DNA from: Bacteroidota bacterium
GTDB lineage: Bacteria; Bacteroidota; Bacteroidia; Chitinophagales; Chitinophagaceae
Reading direction: 5' to 3'
Assembly: GCA_016715505.1 (NCBI GenBank)
Contig: JADJZY010000008.1
Location: 1-64,000, forward strand
Length of the DNA stretch: 64,000 nt
This document shows, piece after piece, positions 58,252 to 64,000 of this stretch (positions are counted from its first letter, which is position 1; every line of letters begins with the position of its first letter). A program made the position numbers and the translations under genes. The notes under the pieces are model-generated. The model worked only from the letters and a program-made list of their open reading frames with translations. It was not told the origin of the DNA and ran no database searches.

Positions 58252-60105
58252 ATGACATTTGAACAATTGGGATTAGATGAATCCCTGGTAAAAGCTGTAA
58301 GCGAATTAGGCTTTACAACACCTACCGAAATTCAACAAAAAGCCATTCCGGTATTTCTGAAACGAGAAAAAGACCTCATTGCCCTTGCGCAAACAGGTAC
58401 AGGTAAAACCGCTGCATTTGGGTTACCCATTTTGCACAATCTCGACATTTTCAACAAAGCCACGCAAGCATTGATCATCTCCCCAACCCGGGAGTTGTGT
58501 ATGCAGATCACCAATGATTTAAAAAACTACAGTAAACACCAAAGAGGTTTGCGGGTAACTGCTGTTTATGGCGGAAGTAGTATCATGGCACAAATCAAAG
58601 AAATCCGTCAAGGGGCACATATTATTGTAGCCACTCCAGGTCGATTAATTGATTTGTTAGATCGCAAAGCTGTCAAATTAGATCAGGTACAAACTGTTGT
58701 ATTGGATGAAGCCGACGAAATGTTGAATATGGGTTTTCAAGAAGATATGGAAACCATTTTGGCTCAAACACCAGAAGATAAAATCACCGGACTTTTCAGT
58801 GCAACCATGCCGAAAGAAATCCGGAATATTGCCAGCACCTATTTGCGTGAATATGAAGAAGTGAGTTCCGGTAAAAAGAATTCTGCTTCTACGTCTATTT
58901 CACATCAATACGCTGTTGTTCAGGCCAAAGATAAATTGGCTGCCTTAAAACGCATTATCGATTTCCATCCTGATTTTTTTGGTATCATTTTTTGTACAAC
59001 CAGAATTGAAACCCAGGAAATTTCAGACGCAATCGTAAAAGCCGGTTACAATGCCGATTGTTTACATGGCGATTTATCGCAACAACAACGCGATAAGGTT
59101 ATGGGCAAATTCAGAAAACGCACGATCAAAATTCTTTGTGCAACCGATGTTGCCGCCAGAGGTATTGATGTAAATGATATCACCCATGTCATTCATTATC
59201 ATCTGCCAGATGATATTGAAAACTATACGCATCGAAGCGGCAGAACTGCCCGAGCTGGCAAAACAGGTACTTCTATTGCCTTGTTACATATCCGTGAAGC
59301 ATATAAATTACATCAAATTGAAAAGATCGCCGGAATCAAGTTTGAAAAATATATGATTCCTAATGGCGAAGAAATCATTGCGAATAAAGTTCAACAGTTT
59401 GTAAAAGATTTCCTAGAAATGGATATGTCTCAAACCGACCAGGATTGGCAAAATGAGTTAATTTCTCCTTTACTTCAAATGGATAAAGCGGAATTGGTTC
59501 AACGTATGCTCGCCAAAGAATTCCGAAAAGTTGATCCAAGCTATACGAGCAATACCGATTTAAATGTCAACGAACAAAACAAATCGGATCGAAAAGGCAA
59601 AAGATCTGAACAAGGTAATGATCGTTTCGAAAGACGTGATCGCAGCGAAGGCAAAAGCCGACGTGATAAATTTGCACCCGATGAAAATACTTCCCGTCTC
59701 TTTATCAACTTAGGTAAAAAAGATAACCTTCGTTATGATGAAATGAGGGAATTAATTTTCCGTGAAACCAAGGTTAGTGGACATCATATCAAAGATATCG
59801 AAATGGCTGGAGTTTTCTCGTTCTTTGAAACGGATGCTAAAAGTGCAGAACGTATCATGGAGAATTTCAAAAATGTGGAAATCAATGGACGGGAAGTTCG
59901 CATCGACCGCGCTGATGGACAAAATAATATAACAGGTGGACAAGGCAATTCCCGCAAAAGCTTTGGACAAAAATCTAAAGCCCCCAGCGAAAAATTCCGA
60001 GGAACGACAACACCATTTGCAGAAAGAAAGAAAAAAATATTTTCTTCCGCCAAGAGTGGTGACCAAAAACCACGCTATAAAAAGAAAGATGAATTGAGCT
60101 GGTAA
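58252..60105 (+). CDS. DEAD-box RNA helicase (DeaD/CsdA-like)
   Basis: ATP-dependent RNA helicase of 617 residues. The start MTFEQLGLDESLV at 58252 gives the family N-terminus; the frame is open further up but that part does not look coding. Motifs in order: Q motif PTEIQQKAIP, Walker A AQTGTGKTAAF, PTRELC, TPGRLIDL, DEADEMLNMGF, SAT in LFSATMP, FCTTRIETQ, ATDVAARGIDV and HRSGRTARAGK. A basic charged linker (about 435-480) leads to a DbpA-type RNA-binding domain (SRLFINLGKKDNLRYDEMR, GVFSFFE) and a Lys/Arg-rich tail. Roles in ribosome assembly or cold growth are usual for this group. Confidence 0.94.
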   Translation: MTFEQLGLDESLVKAVSELGFTTPTEIQQKAIPVFLKREKDLIALAQTGTGKTAAFGLPILHNLDIFNKATQALIISPTRELCMQITNDLKNYSKHQRGLRVTAVYGGSSIMAQIKEIRQGAHIIVATPGRLIDLLDRKAVKLDQVQTVVLDEADEMLNMGFQEDMETILAQTPEDKITGLFSATMPKEIRNIASTYLREYEEVSSGKKNSASTSISHQYAVVQAKDKLAALKRIIDFHPDFFGIIFCTTRIETQEISDAIVKAGYNADCLHGDLSQQQRDKVMGKFRKRTIKILCATDVAARGIDVNDITHVIHYHLPDDIENYTHRSGRTARAGKTGTSIALLHIREAYKLHQIEKIAGIKFEKYMIPNGEEIIANKVQQFVKDFLEMDMSQTDQDWQNELISPLLQMDKAELVQRMLAKEFRKVDPSYTSNTDLNVNEQNKSDRKGKRSEQGNDRFERRDRSEGKSRRDKFAPDENTSRLFINLGKKDNLRYDEMRELIFRETKVSGHHIKDIEMAGVFSFFETDAKSAERIMENFKNVEINGREVRIDRADGQNNITGGQGNSRKSFGQKSKAPSEKFRGTTTPFAERKKKIFSSAKSGDQKPRYKKKDELSW

Positions 60106-60126
60106 TTCCAGACTAATGAAATACTA

Positions 60127-60157
60127 AAAAACCGCAACTCATCGCTGCGGTTTTTTT
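60127..60157. terminator. Terminator after the DEAD-box gene, probably bidirectional
   Basis: Stem AAAAACCGCA (60127-60136) and TGCGGTTTTT (60146-60155) with a 9-nt loop and a T7 run on the plus strand, 21 bp past the helicase stop. The A run on the other side lets it serve the ArsR-type gene on the minus strand also. Confidence 0.88.
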
Positions 60158-60285
60158 ATTTTTAGGTATAATCAATTTCCATTCCTAATTCCGACAAATC
60201 GGAAAACATATTTTGTCTTGACACTTCCCGTTTCTAAACTCAAATAGTCCTAGGGCTATTTTTCATGGGAATGGGTATAAAAGGA

Positions 60286-60642
60286 TTATGCCTCGTTGAG
60301 TAGTTGTTTAATGAAGGTGTTCACCTCATCCAGACGAGTCAGGTTCAGGGTATAATGAATATTTTTTCCTTCCCTTGAAGTTTTGACAAATTCCGCCCGA
60401 CGTAAAATGGCTAAATGTTGTGAAGCAACTGATTGCTCAACACGAAGTTTCACATAAATTTCGGTAACCGTTAAATTGTCTTTTTCTTCCAATAATTTAA
60501 TGATCGACTGTCGCAGCTTGTGATTGATCGCTCTTAAAATAGCCGCAGCTTTTTTAACATCTAAATAGTTGATTTTGGAGACCTGCCCCTGGCCCCCTTC
60601 GTTAAAACTGATAATGTTTGAGTGAGAGTTAGCGTGTTCCAT
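60286..60642 (-). CDS. ArsR-family winged-helix regulator without cysteines
   Basis: 118 residues: a disordered N-terminus, then the winged helix-turn-helix with ILRAINHKLRQSIIKLLEEK, the recognition region LRVEQSVASQHLAILRRAEFV and the wing TSREGKNIHYTLNL. There is no cysteine in the protein, so it cannot be a thiol-metal sensor of the usual ArsR type; it belongs to the redox- or ligand-independent or His-ligand variants. A GTACGTAC palindrome lies in its promoter region. Targets unknown. Confidence 0.88.
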   Translation of the reverse strand: MEHANSHSNIISFNEGGQGQVSKINYLDVKKAAAILRAINHKLRQSIIKLLEEKDNLTVTEIYVKLRVEQSVASQHLAILRRAEFVKTSREGKNIHYTLNLTRLDEVNTFIKQLLNEA

Positions 60643-60682
60643 AGTTCCCTTTTAGTTTATTTGAAATTAACTTAATAATTAT

Positions 60683-60697
60683 GTGTACGTACCACGA
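60683..60697. promoter_or_regulatory. Candidate operator GTGTACGTACCAC
   Basis: An 8-bp perfect palindrome GTACGTAC (60685-60692) with flanking GTG and CAC on the two sides, 41 bp before the ArsR-type start codon. Autoregulation by the ArsR protein is the simplest reading; no experimental or comparative support is available here. Confidence 0.4.
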
Positions 60698-60765
60698 AAT
60701 CAGATGATAGTATTTTATCTTTTTCCGTTCTGTAAAAATACAAATATTATTAAAAAAACAAATGT

Positions 60766-61410
60766 TTATAACTTGTTTATTTTGTTAATATGCACTTTTT
60801 TCAAATAAAAGGGTTCTGACTGCCCCAAATCGGCAAATTCTTTTTGGTCAAAAGCCAGCAAAACAAGATGCTGTATCGTTTCCGGCTTTTCTTCTATCTT
60901 TTGAATCTGATGAGGACCAACCTGAAATTCTTCCTGATTGGTAAAGCAAGGGTACGAATGTTGTTCCAGACGATCCAACAATTCTGACTCATGCATTAAA
61001 ACTGGTTTTAATATATGTTGATGTTGCTCATCATAAATACCCACAAAATATTCCTGTGTCCTTGCCTTTAGCACCACCATATGCTCGGCGTTCATTGTTA
61101 CGGCATGTGAGATTAAATCCAAATTCGACAGTAAGATGAGCGGGATATTGCGGTGTAAACAAATGCCTTTTGCTGCGGATAATGCAATTCGCAAACCCGT
61201 ATAAGAACCGGGGCCATTTAAGACAGCTACTGCATCCAATTCCTCAGGCTTGCATTCGGCCTGTTCCATGATGGTATTCAACAAAGGAATGATTTGGCTA
61301 GCATGATTATTTCCCGAATCCTGACGAATCATGGCAAGTATCCTGTCTTCATTGAATACCATCAATTGAATTTGGCTTCCACTCGTATCAAAATAAAGTA
61401 AACGCGACAT
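60766..61410 (-). CDS. tsaB: tRNA threonylcarbamoyladenosine synthesis protein TsaB
   Basis: Partner of TsaD in making t6A37 on ANN-decoding tRNAs. The start is ATG 61410 (MSRLLYFDTSGSQIQLMVF), the family N-terminus, rather than 61434. Characteristic stretches are NNHASQIIPLLNTIME and VLNGPGSYTGLRIALSAAKG. 214 residues. A short promoter region without visible box separates it from ridA. Confidence 0.93.
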   Translation of the reverse strand: MSRLLYFDTSGSQIQLMVFNEDRILAMIRQDSGNNHASQIIPLLNTIMEQAECKPEELDAVAVLNGPGSYTGLRIALSAAKGICLHRNIPLILLSNLDLISHAVTMNAEHMVVLKARTQEYFVGIYDEQHQHILKPVLMHESELLDRLEQHSYPCFTNQEEFQVGPHQIQKIEEKPETIQHLVLLAFDQKEFADLGQSEPFYLKKVHINKINKL

Positions 61411-61516
61411 CTCCGGCAAAAGTAGCGGATTCAAAACGATCTCTTCTTATTGGAATCAGAATTCATTCATTTTTATTCCAATTCGACTTCTTCTCCTGAT
61501 TTTATTTTAGTTCACT

Positions 61517-61524
61517 TATTTTTG
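61517..61524 (+). promoter_or_regulatory. Candidate -7 box (TATTTTTG) of ridA
   Basis: TAnnTTTG match, 4 bp before the RidA ATG at 61529. If used it would make a nearly leaderless mRNA, as at 34561. No -33 element is obvious. Confidence 0.3.
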
Positions 61525-61528
61525 AGTC

Positions 61529-61912
61529 ATGAATAAAACCATCATTCAATCCGAACAAGCACCAGCTCCAATTGGTCCATACAGCCAGGCAGTGCAATGT
61601 GGTAATCTCCTGTTTATTTCCGGACAAATAGCCCTTATACCTGGAACCGATCAGCTGGATCAGGAAAGCCTTAGTACTGAAACTCACCGTGTCATGAAAA
61701 ATCTGCAGGCAGTGCTCACTCAAGCTGGTATGACCTTTGCGCATGTTCTGAAGACATCCATCTTCCTCACCGATATGCAGTTTTTTACTGAAGTCAATCA
61801 AGTATATGCGACTTATTTCTCCGAGCAATTTCCAGCACGTGAAACAGTGGCTGTGCAAGGTCTACCCAAAGGTGTACGTGTGGAGATTTCGATGATAGCC
61901 TCATTGGGTTAA
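61529..61912 (+). CDS. RidA-family enamine/imine deaminase
   Basis: 127 residues, the whole YjgF/YER057c/UK114 fold: APAPIGPYSQAVQCGNLLFISGQIALIPGT, THRVMKNLQAVLTQAG, LKTSIFLTDMQFF, YATYFSEQFPARETVAV and the catalytic-type Arg in GVRVEISMIAS. Removes reactive 2-aminoacrylate formed by PLP enzymes. Its end overlaps the glycosyltransferase on the other strand by 12 bp. Confidence 0.94.
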   Translation: MNKTIIQSEQAPAPIGPYSQAVQCGNLLFISGQIALIPGTDQLDQESLSTETHRVMKNLQAVLTQAGMTFAHVLKTSIFLTDMQFFTEVNQVYATYFSEQFPARETVAVQGLPKGVRVEISMIASLG

Positions 61913-63079
61913 TATCTGCTCAATTTGTTGTCGAAGTATTTCATTGGATTGACTCCAATCATATCGGTTTTCAATAAATTGCCGACCTGCCAAAGCCATT
62001 TTTTCACGAAGGCTTTGATGCTCGTATAAAAAGATAATTTGCTTTGCAAAAGATGTTGCATCTTCTGCTAGTAAAAGATGTTCATCCGGGATAGCACCTA
62101 TTCCATTATTGACCAGGGAAGTGGTTACGCAGGGCAATTGCATGGACATGGCTTCCAGCAATTTATTTTGCATACCAGCACCACTGAATAATGGCGCCAC
62201 AAAAATGGAAGCACTTTCGTAAGCCTTCCGAATATCATCCATCCAACCGGTTACTTGTACATGTTTATTTGCTAAAGACGAAATAGATGGATGAGGATTG
62301 GCTCCTGCAATTTTTAATTGGATATCCGGAATTTGTGGTATCAATAAGGGTAGAATTTCTCGAACTAAATATTGTATCGCCTGAATATTAGGCTCATACG
62401 AAAGATTGCCCACGAACAATAAAGCAGGCTCTGCTACTTGAACGCGTCGGGTAAAATAATGGGTATCGACTCCATTTGGTATGACATGGATGCGTTGATC
62501 ATTGCGGGCAATACAGGCTTTGTCGGCTTCAGATATAATCAAACAATTTCTAAACCAATCAAGCATTTGCCGCTCAAATTTTTGCATTCTCAAAGCCTCC
62601 CGTTTATAAAAAATCCTTTGCAACAAACCACCTTCTTTTGACAATCGAAAATAATTTGCAGAGAAGGCATCCTGAAAGTCCATCACAACCTGATAGGGTA
62701 ATTCTTTGAGGTATAAAGCCGTTCTGGAAAGTTGACCAAATACCAAGTCCGGTTTAAATGAATCAATCTCCTTGATAATGCTAGATTTAAGAGTCGGCTG
62801 AAAAAAATAGGCGACTTGAGCAGGCCAGGAATTAAAAATATTTTTGAACAGTTGCCAGTATCGAGTTGAATTCCGAATTGGAAAAATTCGAATTTCCTGA
62901 CAAAAAGTTTTTAATGCTTCCAAATCATTGGATGTGATATCTCCCTCGTTCAATGCAATCAAAAAGATATCGTAGTATTCAGATAAAGATCGAATTTGAT
63001 GGTAAGCCCTCAATTTATCGCCCTTATCCAATGGATAGGGGAATCGGGATAACAAAAAGACCAATCGTTTTTTTTTCAA
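61901..63079 (-). CDS. Group 1 glycosyltransferase (GT4-like)
   Basis: 392 residues, GT-B fold. N-terminal FLLSRFPYPLDKGDKLRAYHQI, then VIPNGVDTHYF, LLFVGNLSYEPNIQAIQYLV, and nucleotide-sugar region SIFVAPLFSGAGMQNKLLEAMSMQLPCV with the conserved E-x7-E-like pattern. It adds a sugar to a lipid-linked or cell-surface acceptor on the cytoplasmic side. Overlaps the next glycosyltransferase by 4 bp, so the two form one operon; both share the SGAGxxxKxLEAM motif and are paralogues. Confidence 0.9.
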   Translation of the reverse strand: MKKKRLVFLLSRFPYPLDKGDKLRAYHQIRSLSEYYDIFLIALNEGDITSNDLEALKTFCQEIRIFPIRNSTRYWQLFKNIFNSWPAQVAYFFQPTLKSSIIKEIDSFKPDLVFGQLSRTALYLKELPYQVVMDFQDAFSANYFRLSKEGGLLQRIFYKREALRMQKFERQMLDWFRNCLIISEADKACIARNDQRIHVIPNGVDTHYFTRRVQVAEPALLFVGNLSYEPNIQAIQYLVREILPLLIPQIPDIQLKIAGANPHPSISSLANKHVQVTGWMDDIRKAYESASIFVAPLFSGAGMQNKLLEAMSMQLPCVTTSLVNNGIGAIPDEHLLLAEDATSFAKQIIFLYEHQSLREKMALAGRQFIENRYDWSQSNEILRQQIEQILTQ

Positions 63080-64000
63080 ATCCGGAGTAAGTTTTTCAAT
63101 TGCTGCAAAAGATGATGGTATATTCTTTGCCTGTTGAAATTCAAAAGTACGAACTCCCTTGCATTTTCGCCTAGATGGGTTGCAAATTCCTCATCTTGAA
63201 AACATCGATGAATACATGCCTGAAAGTCCTCCGGGGTATCAGCAATCATCACATGTTTTTCATGAATCGCCGCAATTCCCTCCAGGGCCATTGAAGTAGA
63301 AATAATGGTCTTGCCCATCGCCATAGCCTCCAGTATTTTGATCCGCACACCGGCTCCGGATCTGAGAGGAACAATCAAAATATTTTTCGAAAGACTAAAG
63401 TGAACAAAATCTTCCACCTCCCCTACCACTTCAATTTGCGCATCCCTTTTTGACATCAGATTAGCCGGCATATTTTTACCGGCTACATAAAAAGTAATAT
63501 CCGGTAAAGTTTGTTTGATAGGTTGCCAAACTTCTTGCAAAAACCACTCTACCCCTTCTACATTTGGTGCCCAATCCATACTACCAATGTGGTAACAGGA
63601 TTTTTTTTCACAACGAACTTCAGGAAGGGTCTTGTCACTTTCAACACCGAATGGCAGATAAAGGCATTTTCCCGGATTCAATTGTTCCAAAAACCCAAAC
63701 TCTTTCATCGAAATAGGCAACAAGGCATCAAAGCGCTGTAAGATGTCCAATTCATATTGTTTTAAACGGGAGGTAAGCAGATGAAGATATTTTTTCTTCA
63801 GGAAAGATTTTTCATTATTAGCAAGATGCTGCCAGATTTGATGCTCGATATTATGAACCCGACAAACACATTGAACAGAACCATATTCTTTGACGATTTT
63901 CAGGTATGGAGAAGTATAAATGCTTTCAAAAAAAACAACATCGAAAACATGTTTTTGCAATAATGCCTTTAATTGTTGCGTAAACTCTTTTTGTTCAAAT
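63076..64000 (-). CDS. Group 1 glycosyltransferase, N-terminus beyond window
   Basis: Open to the right edge: upstream of the TTG at 63960 the frame continues as FEQKEFTQQLKALLQKHVF, so the gene is cut. Visible parts are HVFDVVFFESIYTSPYL, CRVHNIEHQIWQHL, a family-typical start of the acceptor domain, SYHIGSMDWAPN-like stretch CYHIGSMDWAPNVEGVEW, and SGAGVRIKILEAMAMGKTII. Same family as the following gene. Function in surface polysaccharide is likely. Confidence 0.88.
   Translation of the reverse strand, partial: FEQKEFTQQLKALLQKHVFDVVFFESIYTSPYLKIVKEYGSVQCVCRVHNIEHQIWQHLANNEKSFLKKKYLHLLTSRLKQYELDILQRFDALLPISMKEFGFLEQLNPGKCLYLPFGVESDKTLPEVRCEKKSCYHIGSMDWAPNVEGVEWFLQEVWQPIKQTLPDITFYVAGKNMPANLMSKRDAQIEVVGEVEDFVHFSLSKNILIVPLRSGAGVRIKILEAMAMGKTIISTSMALEGIAAIHEKHVMIADTPEDFQACIHRCFQDEEFATHLGENAREFVLLNFNRQRIYHHLLQQLKNLLRI

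Noticed and set aside
1..64000. tRNA, rRNA, CRISPR array, insertion sequence or phage genes
   Set aside because: Looked for in the spacers and among the proteins; no cloverleaf-like stretch, regularly spaced repeat, transposase or integrase was found by eye.

Overview
The window looks like a chromosomal segment of a Bacteroidota bacterium, probably from the Chitinophagales/Saprospirales side of the phylum; the exact lineage is inference. Reasons: several large secreted proteins end in type IX secretion (T9SS) sorting domains (PNP motif followed by a beta-rich tail) or a gliding-type CHU_C domain; there are CotH-kinase and lamin-tail proteins, a LytS-type propeller histidine kinase with a LytTR regulator, a DUF5777 barrel, and TAnnTTTG promoter boxes. 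The carotenoid operon and the sugar-nucleotide/polysaccharide genes fit the same group. No rRNA, tRNA, CRISPR array, insertion sequence or prophage was seen.

Layout. 1-3.6 kb is badly frame-broken: a secreted protein, threonine 3-dehydrogenase and a YkgJ-type Cys-cluster protein are recognisable only in pieces. 3.6-8.4 kb is a minus-strand operon MbnP-like / MbnH-like di-heme peroxidase / YHYH protein / T9SS sulfatase. 8.6-11.8 kb holds lpxD and, divergently, pyrG, separated by a 580-bp spacer with two unexplained hairpins. 11.8-14.9 kb is an M1 peptidase that appears fused to an outer-membrane barrel. 15-19.6 kb is an envelope-polysaccharide group (sugar transferase, lipoprotein, Gfo/Idh oxidoreductase, GT9). 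19.6-31.4 kb is mostly housekeeping (LysM/RlpA-like protein, two rRNA cytosine methyltransferases, aroK, DUF423, MpaB-like oxygenase, odhB, a hydrolase). 29.9-34.5 kb carries two divergent CotH-kinase surface proteins. 34.6-41.9 kb is a run of YceI, sensor kinase, LytTR regulator, two haem lipoproteins, an OB-fold protein, a second YceI and a DUF5777 barrel, which together suggest a regulated periplasm/outer-membrane redox module. 42-46.7 kb has a lipoprotein, an AlkC-type glycosylase, a trypsin-like protease, threonine aldolase and a T9SS protein. 46.9-50.9 kb is the carotenoid operon crtI-crtB-idi-crtZ-crtYcd, with overlapping genes and a 13-bp-arm inverted repeat in front. 51-56.2 kb has two large T9SS proteins, one with a PHP metallohydrolase domain. 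56.4-64 kb contains a GT39 membrane glycosyltransferase, a DEAD-box helicase, an ArsR-type regulator, tsaB, ridA and two group 1 glycosyltransferases, the last cut by the window edge.

Sequence quality matters here. At least a dozen otherwise well-conserved genes are broken by one-base shifts, and most of these sit at or next to runs of 4-8 identical bases. I therefore treat most of them as intact genes with probable sequencing/assembly errors and give their full extents, noting each break. True pseudogenes cannot be excluded, especially in the first 3.6 kb.
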